Source: Enterococcaceae bacterium
Lineage (GTDB): Bacteria > Bacillota > Bacilli > Lactobacillales > Enterococcaceae
DNA: 64,000 nucleotides
NCBI GenBank assembly: GCA_022649665.1
Contig: JALCOL010000004.1
Location: 62,001-126,000, forward strand
Reading direction: 5' to 3'
Shown piece after piece: positions 9,385 through 17,261 of this stretch (within the stretch, counting starts at the first letter, position 1; every line of letters begins with the position of its first letter). A model generated the notes under the pieces. That model was not told where the DNA came from, ran no database searches, and was given only the letters and a program-made list of their open reading frames with translations. Position numbers and translations under genes: made by a program.

Positions 9385-10389
9385 ATGAAAAAATTTATCA
9401 AGCTGCTGCTCGTACTCCTCAGCGGATGTGCATTTTGGTGGAACCGGCCTTCTCAAATTTTTGCTGCAGAGACGTCGGATTCGTTCAGTGTCGGGACAGT
9501 TTTTTCAGAACATCAAACGGATAAATCGGATTCGTTTTACGATATTCGCTGGACACCGGGCGCAACGGATACTTTCGGACTGCGGATCACGAACTCAGCT
9601 GATCATGAAAAAACATTTACGATCAAAATGGGCAAAGCCCGGACGAATGCAGCTGGCAGCATCAACTACACGGACAGTCTGCCCGAGACGGAGGCGCAAA
9701 AATACAAATTGGCGGATCTGGTGACGATCGCGCATGAAGTCGTCGTTCCCGCCGGCAGCAGTCAAACCGTGAACGGAACGGTCGCATTTCCCAATGAAAA
9801 CTATCACGGGATTCTGATCGGCGGTTTGAATGTCGCTGAAGAAAAAGCACCGGAGAAGAAAAGCAGTACAGTAATCCGCAATGTCATTTCGTACACGATC
9901 CCGCTGGTTTTAAGAGGAGACAGCGACACCCGACCGGCGGCAGAAATCCGCTTTGACGGTCTTGAAGTAAAGCAGCTCGCGGCAGAAAGCTATTCCGTCA
10001 ATACAAAAGTGTATAGTGTTCAGCCGACGCTCCTCACAGGTGCCAAATTCAAGGCGACGATCGTAAACGCTGACGGGAAAACGATTGATAGCCAAGAAAG
10101 CCAAATCGATATCACGCCGGAAACGAAATTTGATTATCCAGTTGAACTCAAAGGAAACTATCCAGCCGGTGAATACAAAGCAATCGTTGAAGTCACTCAT
10201 GACACCCGGCATTGGAATTATCAGAAAAAATTTATGATCGATGCGGTGCAGGCGAAAAAAATCGATGCCCTCAAGCCGCAAGAAAACTTTTTCCAAAAAT
10301 ACCTGGTTGTTCTGCTTTGGGCAGGGATTTTGATGATTGTTTTGATCGTAAGCTGGCTTTTCAGAAGAAAACGGAAAAAAATGGAATAG
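9385..10389 (+). CDS. DUF916/DUF3324 membrane protein, cassette copy 1 (CscA-like)
   Basis: GCAGGAG precedes ATG 9385. The 334-residue protein has a signal peptide (MKKFIKLLLVLLSGC to FAAE), a DUF916 domain starting at SDSFSVGTVFSEHQTD, a DUF3324 domain, and a C-terminal transmembrane helix (about 305-325) with the basic tail FRRKRKKME. It is very similar to the protein at 16131. The likely job is to hold WxL proteins at the outer face of the membrane or wall. It is the last gene of the five-gene operon and is followed by a hairpin terminator. Confidence 0.9.
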   Translation: MKKFIKLLLVLLSGCAFWWNRPSQIFAAETSDSFSVGTVFSEHQTDKSDSFYDIRWTPGATDTFGLRITNSADHEKTFTIKMGKARTNAAGSINYTDSLPETEAQKYKLADLVTIAHEVVVPAGSSQTVNGTVAFPNENYHGILIGGLNVAEEKAPEKKSSTVIRNVISYTIPLVLRGDSDTRPAAEIRFDGLEVKQLAAESYSVNTKVYSVQPTLLTGAKFKATIVNADGKTIDSQESQIDITPETKFDYPVELKGNYPAGEYKAIVEVTHDTRHWNYQKKFMIDAVQAKKIDALKPQENFFQKYLVVLLWAGILMIVLIVSWLFRRKRKKME

Positions 10390-10402
10390 CTACCGACCGC
10401 AA

Positions 10403-10440
10403 AGGGGCCCTGACAATTTATTGTCAAGGCCCCTATTTCT
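10403..10440. terminator. Hairpin between convergent DUF916 and regulator genes
   Basis: A GC-rich stem (GGGGCC..TGACAA with TTGTCA..GGCCCC) with the loop TTTA lies between two convergent genes. The T-tracts on both sides are short, so strength is uncertain. Confidence 0.7.
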
Positions 10441-10468
10441 GGAGAAGCATCGCTTCCGATGCTGCTTT

Positions 10469-12007
10469 TCAGTTGTAATTGCGATAGATATAATAACTCT
10501 CAATATCTTTTTGGGGCGGGACTTTTTCGGCGACTTTGCGGTCAACGATCATATCATAAACTGAGATGATCTTATCGAAGTCTTCGATCGTTGGATTCGA
10601 ATGGATCGAGACGATCGGACAATTCGGAAGTTCAAATGCTGATAAATTCGTGATCAGCAGATCGAATTCTGTACAAACATTGCTGAGTTCGTTGATCGTT
10701 CCTGCCGAGACCAAGTGCAAATCCAAGCGAGACCGCAAGTGATAGGCGAGATCATCCAGCACAAAGCGGTTATGCTCTAAGCTGCTGTTCAAGAAGATCG
10801 CCGCTTTGACGCGCGGGGCTTTTTTTTCGAGCTGCTTTTGCAAATGGTCCCACGAAGTGATCAGCATGAACAAAAACGAATCGATCACTGAGTCGTCGAG
10901 ATAGATCTCGAGCGGGCTGCGGGTCAGATAATAGACTAGCTTTTGTTTCGTCCGCAGCATAAATTTTTGATAATATTGATTTAAATTCACGAGGAATTCT
11001 TCTTCAGGGTCGTATAAAATTTTTGTGGGACCGCTGACATAGCTGGTGGCATTATAAAGGTCCAGCAAAACACGTTCTTTGTGCGGGATGAATAAGCCTT
11101 CCGCTTGCTCGATCGCGGACAGACACTCAAATAGTGCCGAACGGATTTTATCGATCGCGGGATCTTTCCGTGACTTTTCAGCAAGCTCCGCCGCCGACCA
11201 CGCATAACGCGGATTGAAGAAGCAGTAAAACAAATGATACAAAACACTTTTGCTGCAGTCGATTTTATAATGTGCGGCTATTTTTTCGCGCACAGCCAAA
11301 GAAGGGCTGAAAGGAATTGGATCCATTGACTGATCATGTGGTTTTAAAAGATGCCCTCTTTGGATCCGGTGCAAACTAATAAAAAGCATTGCTCGGATCT
11401 TATTGAAATAGGCGTAGACTTCGCGCTTGGCATCTTTCAATTGCCGAAAAGCACCAAAAAATTCCGTGATCAGTTCATTGATGATCGACAATTCAGTTTT
11501 CGACAGCAAACTTTCGAGCACTCCGTATTTTTCGATCAGATAGCTGTAATAAAAAAAATAGATTTTTTTCTCGTTGCCGATGATATCCATTTTTCGCGGA
11601 TCGATCTCAAAACCATAAGGCAACGTGATCTGATTGATGATCGCGATTTTCCGTTTCAACGTCGATTCGCTGATAAACAACTTATCAGCGAGCGCAGAAA
11701 GACAGGGGTAATCATGTAAAAAGACCTCTTCCAGAATCAAAAAGTTTTCGGACTGTTTATAGATCGCTGAATAAATATATAGCGGATTGAGCTCGACACC
11801 GTAAGCCAGATGGATACCGCGCTGATAGCTGCTTTCGATTTTTGCGGGTTGGATATATTCATTGATCTCGCCGATACTTTGGCGGACAGTGCGAGCGGGG
11901 ATCGCGAGTTCATTCGACAATTCGCCGATCGTGATCCAGTGATGATGGAGCAAAAAATAAATAATGCGAAAGTGGCGGTACAAGTTTCTTTCCAGCAATC
12001 GTTCCAT
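10469..12007 (-). CDS. Mga/AtxA-family transcriptional regulator, copy 2
   Basis: The 512-residue protein starts at ATG 12007 with AAGGAGGAA upstream. It aligns over its full length with the regulator at 4482-5972: N-terminal winged HTH (ITIGELSNELAIPARTVRQ), a second HTH (about 80-125), a helical PRD-like core and a C-terminal EIIB-like domain (FDLLITNLSAFELPN). The C-terminus is about 16 residues longer than copy 1. Its divergent neighbour is the WxL operon beginning at 12320, its probable target. A 24-bp inverted repeat with the same arms as in copy 1 lies just upstream, and a CcpA-like site is at 12123. Confidence 0.85.
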   Translation of the reverse strand: MERLLERNLYRHFRIIYFLLHHHWITIGELSNELAIPARTVRQSIGEINEYIQPAKIESSYQRGIHLAYGVELNPLYIYSAIYKQSENFLILEEVFLHDYPCLSALADKLFISESTLKRKIAIINQITLPYGFEIDPRKMDIIGNEKKIYFFYYSYLIEKYGVLESLLSKTELSIINELITEFFGAFRQLKDAKREVYAYFNKIRAMLFISLHRIQRGHLLKPHDQSMDPIPFSPSLAVREKIAAHYKIDCSKSVLYHLFYCFFNPRYAWSAAELAEKSRKDPAIDKIRSALFECLSAIEQAEGLFIPHKERVLLDLYNATSYVSGPTKILYDPEEEFLVNLNQYYQKFMLRTKQKLVYYLTRSPLEIYLDDSVIDSFLFMLITSWDHLQKQLEKKAPRVKAAIFLNSSLEHNRFVLDDLAYHLRSRLDLHLVSAGTINELSNVCTEFDLLITNLSAFELPNCPIVSIHSNPTIEDFDKIISVYDMIVDRKVAEKVPPQKDIESYYIYRNYN

Positions 12008-12024
12008 GATGTTCCTCCTTCTTA

Positions 12025-12048
12025 TTTTTGCCTAGGGGTAGGCAAAAA
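12025..12048. promoter_or_regulatory. Inverted repeat upstream of regulator copy 2
   Basis: TTTTTGCCTA, GGGG, TAGGCAAAAA: arms identical to those at 5986-6009, with a different 4-nt centre. Conservation of arms and spacing but not of the centre suggests a dimeric protein-binding site. It is adjacent to the ribosome site of the leftward regulator. Confidence 0.7.
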
Positions 12049-12122
12049 CTGAGCTGACAACGGATGAGAAGGATCCTACTCTGAATATGAGGAATGATAG
12101 ATAACAATTGTCTAAATTTGAT

Positions 12123-12136
12123 AGAAAGCGTTTTCT
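12123..12136. promoter_or_regulatory. Candidate CcpA catabolite-responsive element (cre)
   Basis: AGAAAGCGTTTTCT matches the cre consensus TGWAANCGNTNWCA at all positions except the two ends. It lies in the divergent region between regulator copy 2 and the second WxL operon, about 115 bp from the former and 180 bp from the latter. Carbon catabolite control would fit the proposed carbohydrate role of csc clusters. Confidence 0.45.
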
Positions 12137-12319
12137 TTCCATTAAATAAATTATAGCGGTATCGAGCGGGAATTCAAGAGGAATAAAATCTTATTATTCA
12201 TCGATCACATCGGGGTTTTCAGTTATCGTACCCAAATGAAATGTTGTGTGTGAAAAAATCATATTTTTTTGAGAATTGCGGATTTAAGAAATAGAGCGAA
12301 TCGATAGGGGGTGGATCCG

Positions 12320-14815
12320 ATGAGCCGTATCAAAAAATGGATGCCGTTCGTGTCGATTTTATTGCTGTCTCTCACTGCTGCTGTTTTTGAAGATTTTCAT
12401 GCGCATGCTTCGAGCGATCAGGAAGAGATAGTAAAGCCATCCCCTGCTCTGATCAATGCACAGCTGCCGACTGCAGCCCCAGGGACGATTATCGCTCAGA
12501 ATACGGAGTATGTTTTGGGTGAAATGTGGGACGGTCCAGCGCGCGCACGACTGGTCAAGTCAGCGACTGAAGCGGATGGAACCGATGTGCCGTATAGTTC
12601 GGGGAGGATTGCTTCCCTTGTTCCTTACTCGATCTCAAAGTCGATCAGAGGCAATCGAATCAATGCCTTGTTTGCAGATGATATCAAGCTGACATTCAAC
12701 TCAAAGACTGGGGCCGCAAAGGCGACTGCCCGTGCAACTGCCAATTATGGCAACGCGATCGTTCTACGGGGATTTGAAAGAACGACCGGTTATGATGCTG
12801 CTGGGGCATTTGCTTTACTTAATGAACAGGGGCAGCTCAAAATCATCGCAACTTCGGGCGGGACGAATGAAAATCTGCCGATCCACACTGGTTTTTCGAG
12901 CAAATATTATCTAGGCCTCGCTTATTTGGATATGTCAGATGCGGCAAGCAAGGATTTGACGAATGTTTCTGTCAAAGATCATCAGTGGGCAAATGGTGAT
13001 ATGAGGAAACAAGACTATTTAAATATTTGGGGAAACAATCGGATCCAAACGGCGAATCCCGGTGATATTCTCAAAGCCGAGAATGTTGAAGGGAAGATCG
13101 GCTATACGATAAATTCGGCCTATCACCGGATCGATGAATTAAATGATAAACTGAATGTTTTTTTTGAGATCACGAATTCGGGCTATCGTTTGATGCATAT
13201 CAATCAACTGACACCCAAAAAAATCGAAGTGGGCTGGAAAGCCGATCATGCAAAACTGGGCAGCCTATTGACTGATACGGTCGATACTGGCGGAAATACC
13301 GGGATCACCGTCGAACGCTTCGCACAATACCCTGATACTTCAAAAGTGGGAGAGACGACCGCCAAAGTGGTGGTTTCAGAAGCGCTGGTGACCGGGCACA
13401 AGGCAGAGTTCACTTACACAGTCCCGGTGAATGTCATTGAGACACCAGGCATGATCCAATCGAAAGATGCAGATTATGTGTTGGGAGAGAAGTGGGATGC
13501 GAATGCTTTGGTGCGCCTTTTCGACCATGCAACGGAGTTGGACGGGACTTCTGTACCATTCATCAGTCCAAAGATTTTTCCGCTGGTCCCGAGCTCGATC
13601 ACCAATAAAATCAAAAATGACCGGATCGATGCGAAATTTGCTGACAATGTGACACTGATATTCAACTCAAAGACCGGTGATTCACAGTCCATGAGCAAGG
13701 CACGGGTAAATTATGGGAATGCGATCGTTCTTCGGGGATATGAAAGAACGACCGGTTATGATGCCGCTGGGGCATTTGCTTTACTCAATGAACAGGGGCA
13801 GCTCAAAATCATCGCAACTTCGGGCGGGACGAATGAAAATCTGCCGATCCACACTGGTTTTTCGAGCAAATATTATCTAGGCCTCGCTTATTTGGATATG
13901 TCAGATGCGGCAAGCAAGGATTTGACGAATGTTTCTGTCAAAGATCATCAGTGGGCAAATGGTGATATGAGGAAACAAGACTATTTAAATATTTGGGGAA
14001 ACAATCGGATCCAAACGGCGAATCCCGGTGATATTCTCAAAGCCGAGAATGTTGAAGGGAAGATCGGCTATACGATAAATTCGGCCTATCACCGGATCGA
14101 TGAATTAAATGATAAACTGAATGTTTTTTTTGAGATCACAAATTCGGGCTATCGTTTGATGCATATCAATCAACTGACACCCAAAAAAATCGAAGTGGAC
14201 TGGAATGATGACCATGCAAAACTGGACAGCCTATTGACTGATACGGTCGATACTGGCGGAAATACCGGGATCACTGTCGAACGCTTCGCACAATATCCTG
14301 ATACTTCAAAAGTGGGGGATACGACCGCAAAAGTAGTGGTTTCAGAAGTGCTGGTGACCGGGCACAAAGCGGAGTTTACTTACACAGTCCCGGTGACTGT
14401 TCAAGAAGGCGAACTTGGATTTATCAAGCTTCCAACCTCGATCGATTTCGGCAGGATCCGGCTAGGTGGCAGTGATGCAAAACTTTTCTGGCAAAAGGAT
14501 CATGATGTCGTTGTTTCAAATGAACGCGGAACTAGTGACGGCTGGGCAGTCGAGGTCAAATTGTCCAGCAGTAAAAACAGTGATTTCAAGAATTTGATCA
14601 AGTGGATAAATCCCGCAGATCATACGCAAAATGATCTGGTAACTGCGGAAAGAATATATACCAGCAGCAATTCTGGGCAAACAAACATTACAGAATCGTG
14701 GAATTCTCAGCATGTCGGGCTCATGGTCGATTACTCAACAGTCAAAAGTGTCAGAAATGATGAAGCAGTGCTTGAATGGAATCTTGTCGCGACCACCAAA
14801 GGGGTGATGCCCTGA
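12320..14815 (+). CDS. Large WxL-domain surface protein with two tandem 322-residue modules, cassette copy 2
   Basis: ATG 12320 follows AGGGGGTG at a good distance; an in-frame GTG at 12311 lies inside that site. The 831-residue protein has a signal peptide (WMPFVSILLLSLTAAVF to AHAS), two consecutive modules of 322 residues (DNA 12478-13443 and 13444-14409) and a C-terminal WxL domain with motifs GWAV and EWNL. Each module contains the sequence AAGAFALLNEQGQLKI and ends in a beta-rich Ig-like segment (PDTSKVGETTAKV). The paralogue at 6163 has one module. The function of the module is unknown; it may bind a ligand, with doubling raising avidity. Confidence 0.88.
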   Translation: MSRIKKWMPFVSILLLSLTAAVFEDFHAHASSDQEEIVKPSPALINAQLPTAAPGTIIAQNTEYVLGEMWDGPARARLVKSATEADGTDVPYSSGRIASLVPYSISKSIRGNRINALFADDIKLTFNSKTGAAKATARATANYGNAIVLRGFERTTGYDAAGAFALLNEQGQLKIIATSGGTNENLPIHTGFSSKYYLGLAYLDMSDAASKDLTNVSVKDHQWANGDMRKQDYLNIWGNNRIQTANPGDILKAENVEGKIGYTINSAYHRIDELNDKLNVFFEITNSGYRLMHINQLTPKKIEVGWKADHAKLGSLLTDTVDTGGNTGITVERFAQYPDTSKVGETTAKVVVSEALVTGHKAEFTYTVPVNVIETPGMIQSKDADYVLGEKWDANALVRLFDHATELDGTSVPFISPKIFPLVPSSITNKIKNDRIDAKFADNVTLIFNSKTGDSQSMSKARVNYGNAIVLRGYERTTGYDAAGAFALLNEQGQLKIIATSGGTNENLPIHTGFSSKYYLGLAYLDMSDAASKDLTNVSVKDHQWANGDMRKQDYLNIWGNNRIQTANPGDILKAENVEGKIGYTINSAYHRIDELNDKLNVFFEITNSGYRLMHINQLTPKKIEVDWNDDHAKLDSLLTDTVDTGGNTGITVERFAQYPDTSKVGDTTAKVVVSEVLVTGHKAEFTYTVPVTVQEGELGFIKLPTSIDFGRIRLGGSDAKLFWQKDHDVVVSNERGTSDGWAVEVKLSSSKNSDFKNLIKWINPADHTQNDLVTAERIYTSSNSGQTNITESWNSQHVGLMVDYSTVKSVRNDEAVLEWNLVATTKGVMP
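12478..14409 (+). repeat. In-frame tandem repeat of 966 bp within the large WxL gene
   Basis: Two units of exactly 966 bp (322 codons). The central 458 bp (12775-13232 and 13741-14198) differ at only about three positions. The first 300 bp of each unit are strongly diverged, and the last 180 bp are intermediate. This mosaic suggests an old duplication with recent homogenisation of the core by gene conversion. Confidence 0.9.
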
Positions 14816-15105
14816 TGAAAAAGATACTTCAAATACTGCTTTGCTGTTTCAGTATTTTGCTGCTCAGTGCTGGTCTGCAAATGCCCGGATATGCGGAAGA
14901 GTCGGAAATTCATGGTGAACTGATCGAGCAGCCTGCACCAACTCCCAAAAAGAAAGAGACCAACCATAAAAAGACGACCCGTCATTTGATGCAAACGGGT
15001 GAAAAAACTGGCAGCAGCATAATATTCAGTTTCATCGGGATCATCTTAGCAGGGACAGCGATCTTCCTGTTCTTCAAGCGGCGGGGAGGCGAAAACGGTG
15101 GATAA
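14815..15105 (+). CDS. Very small cell-wall protein with LMQTGE sorting motif, cassette copy 2 (CscD-like)
   Basis: ATG 14815 overlaps the stop of the large WxL gene (TGATG). The 96-residue product has a signal peptide (to about GYAE), a short Lys/Thr/Pro-rich linker, LMQTGE near residue 61, a hydrophobic helix (IIFSFIGIILAGTAIFLFF) and the tail KRRGG. It is the clear counterpart of the protein at 8076 and shares the missing proline in the sorting motif. It probably anchors the WxL complex to the wall if the sortase accepts the motif; otherwise it stays as a membrane protein. Confidence 0.85.
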   Translation: MKKILQILLCCFSILLLSAGLQMPGYAEESEIHGELIEQPAPTPKKKETNHKKTTRHLMQTGEKTGSSIIFSFIGIILAGTAIFLFFKRRGGENGG

Positions 15106-15586
15106 AAAAGTCATCAAGACAGCATTGCTTCTGCTTTTTTCACTTCTTTTATTTACTATTCGAGCAGAAGCAGAGACAAACGGGAACGATCAAAACACCG
15201 AAATCCAGGGCAAAATCATCTCCGGCGATCTTTCGATGACACCGCCGAATGATTTAAGTTTCAAAGTTCAATTGTCGGGCCAGATGATCATAAAAGAGAT
15301 CGGGCAAATCGAAACGACCGTTACTGATTTTCGCGGGATCGCGCAAGGCTGGGAAATCGACGTGTCTTCCCCGAATTATCGTGATTATCATGAAAACTTT
15401 AGTTTATTATTAAACGGCAGTACGATCACTGATAAAAATCAAAAGATCGTCGTGCAGCCAAAACGCATGCAAGTTCAGAGAGAAACGATTCAAGCGACGG
15501 TGATCGTTTCTTCAAGAGCTGCTGCCGGAAAGTATCGCACAAAGCTGGAATGGAACTTGCAACCTGGAACCACGATCAAAGAATAA
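15098..15586 (+). CDS. Small WxL-domain secreted protein, first of the pair, cassette copy 2
   Basis: GTG 15098 follows GGGGAGG and overlaps the previous gene by 8 bp, the same arrangement as in copy 1. The 162-residue protein has a signal peptide (LLLLFSLLLFTI to EAE), the conserved segments SMTPPNDLSFKVQL and VTDFRGIAQGW, a first motif GWEI in place of a strict WxL, and a second motif LEWNLQP. It is the counterpart of the protein at 8377. Confidence 0.88.
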   Translation: MDKKVIKTALLLLFSLLLFTIRAEAETNGNDQNTEIQGKIISGDLSMTPPNDLSFKVQLSGQMIIKEIGQIETTVTDFRGIAQGWEIDVSSPNYRDYHENFSLLLNGSTITDKNQKIVVQPKRMQVQRETIQATVIVSSRAAAGKYRTKLEWNLQPGTTIKE

Positions 15587-15600
15587 GGAGGAAAAAAATC

Positions 15601-16086
15601 ATGAAAACAAGAGTGGCAATTTTATTTATTGGGGGACTCACCTTGGGAGCCGTCTTCGCGTGTGGCAACACAGCTTCAGCAGCACCCGCCTCAGGACAAA
15701 CGACGATCACCGCGGCGACTGAAGCCGGCGAAATTTCGATGACGATCGATCCGACGATCGATTTTGGAACGAAACCTTTGGCGGCAACAATTGACTTTGG
15801 ATCAAAAGATGCAACGCTGGTAGTATCTGACTATACAGGCAGCGCCAACGGTTATACATTGCAGGCCAAAACGGAAGCAGCCGACGTGAATCGAACACTG
15901 CAAGTTAAGGATATAACTGTCAGCGACACGGCACCGATCGAAGTTTTAAAGAAGGAAACGGACACATTTGGGATAAATGCAGCTGAGAATTTGCCAGTCG
16001 CGTTGAAATATACAAATGTCACTGAAGTAAAAACGTTTAGTTTCATTGTCGATTGGACATTGACCAAAGGATGGCTTCAGCCGTAA
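15601..16086 (+). CDS. Small WxL-like secreted protein, second of the pair, cassette copy 2
   Basis: AAGGAGGAAAA precedes ATG 15601. The 161-residue protein has a signal peptide (MKTRVAILFIGG to SAAP) and a WxL-type domain with TIDFG repeats, GYTL as first motif (tyrosine for tryptophan) and VDWTL as second motif. It is the counterpart of the protein at 8871 and differs from the neighbouring WxL protein by the same features. Confidence 0.85.
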   Translation: MKTRVAILFIGGLTLGAVFACGNTASAAPASGQTTITAATEAGEISMTIDPTIDFGTKPLAATIDFGSKDATLVVSDYTGSANGYTLQAKTEAADVNRTLQVKDITVSDTAPIEVLKKETDTFGINAAENLPVALKYTNVTEVKTFSFIVDWTLTKGWLQP

Positions 16087-16130
16087 TCGTGATTTTTCAG
16101 CGAATGATTTCGTCAGAGGAGGGATAAGTA

Positions 16131-17132
16131 ATGAAAAAGATCATGATGCTATGTGTGGCCTTAATAGGCGTTTTTACTCTTTATCAGCTCGGGTCCCCGC
16201 GTGTTTCCGCTGACGAAGTCAAAGATTCATTCAGCGTAGGGACGGTCTTTTCGGAACATCAAACGGACAAAGCGGATTCATTTTACGATATCCGCTGGAC
16301 ATCGGGCGCTAGCGATACTTTTGGCTTGCGCATCACGAACCACGCTGACCATGAGAAAACCTTTCTCATTCAATTAGGCAAGGCCCGGACCAATTCGACC
16401 GGCAGCATCAATTATACGGACAGCTTGCCGGAGACGGAGGCACTGAAATATAAGCTTGTCGATCTGGTCACGATCGCGCGCGAAGTGACAGTGCCGGCCG
16501 AAAGCAGCCAGGTAGTGAATGGAACGGTTCACTTCCCAAATGAAGATTATAATGGTATTTTGATCGGCGGACTGAATATTTCCGAGAAGCGCGACACCGC
16601 GGAAAAAAGCAAAGCAGCGATCCAAAATGTGATCAGCTATACGATCCCGCTCGTCCTTCGCGGCAATATCGATTCGCGGCCGGATCCGGAAGTCAAATTT
16701 GACGGACTCGATGTGAAACAACTCACAGCAGAAAGCTATTCGGTGAATACCAAGGTCGATAATGTTCAGCCGACTTTGCTTAAGGGAGCAAAATTCAAAG
16801 CAGCGATCGAAAACGCCGCGGGAAAAGTGATCGACACGCAGGATAGTCAGATCGATATCACACCAGAAACCAAATTTGATTATCCGGTCGAGCTCAAAGG
16901 GAACTATCCAGCAGGCGAATACAAAGCGCTGGTAGAGATCACGCAAGATACACACCACTGGAATTATGAGAAGAAGTTTACGATCGATGCGGCACAGGCG
17001 AAAAAGCTCGCGGCTATCCAGCCGAAAGAAAATTTCTTAAAAAAGTATCAGCTTGAACTGATCGCGGCAGCGATCTTGCTCGTGATCCTCATCGTGATCC
17101 TGCTGTTCAGATGGAAAAGAAGTCAAAATTAA
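16131..17132 (+). CDS. DUF916/DUF3324 membrane protein, cassette copy 2 (CscA-like)
   Basis: AGAGGAGGGA precedes ATG 16131. The 333-residue protein repeats the architecture of the one at 9385: signal peptide, DUF916 (SFSVGTVFSEHQTDKADS), DUF3324 and a C-terminal transmembrane helix (LIAAAILLVILIVILLF) with the tail RWKRSQN. Long stretches are identical between the two copies. It ends the second WxL operon. Confidence 0.9.
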   Translation: MKKIMMLCVALIGVFTLYQLGSPRVSADEVKDSFSVGTVFSEHQTDKADSFYDIRWTSGASDTFGLRITNHADHEKTFLIQLGKARTNSTGSINYTDSLPETEALKYKLVDLVTIAREVTVPAESSQVVNGTVHFPNEDYNGILIGGLNISEKRDTAEKSKAAIQNVISYTIPLVLRGNIDSRPDPEVKFDGLDVKQLTAESYSVNTKVDNVQPTLLKGAKFKAAIENAAGKVIDTQDSQIDITPETKFDYPVELKGNYPAGEYKALVEITQDTHHWNYEKKFTIDAAQAKKLAAIQPKENFLKKYQLELIAAAILLVILIVILLFRWKRSQN

Positions 17133-17170
17133 AAGCAGACAGCAGTCCAGCAAGAGCCTGGGATCAGACA

Positions 17171-17216
17171 AAAACCCTCGTTTTCTTTATACTTGAAGAA
17201 AACAAGGGTTTCTTTT
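17171..17216. terminator. Terminator after the second WxL cassette
   Basis: AAACCC.CGTTTTCTT pairs with AAGAAAAC.AGGGTTT around a short loop, giving a stem of about 15 bp with one mismatch, followed by a T-rich stretch. Confidence 0.7.
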
Positions 17217-17261
17217 GGCTGGATGAATATCGGGAAACAACCATAGAAAGCAGGCAGAAAT

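Larger units (their letters stand above)
4482..17132. repeat. Tandem duplication of a regulator plus five-gene WxL cassette
   Basis: Copy 1 spans 4482-10389 and copy 2 spans 10469-17132. Gene order and orientation are identical: leftward Mga-like regulator, then rightward large WxL, small LMQTG protein, WxL of about 160 residues, WxL of about 160 residues, and DUF916. All pairs are clearly paralogous at protein level, strongest in the DUF916 and regulator pairs. DNA identity is only moderate, so the duplication is not recent as a whole. The large WxL genes differ most: copy 2 has a doubled 322-residue module where copy 1 has a unique N-terminal domain plus one module. Confidence 0.9.
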
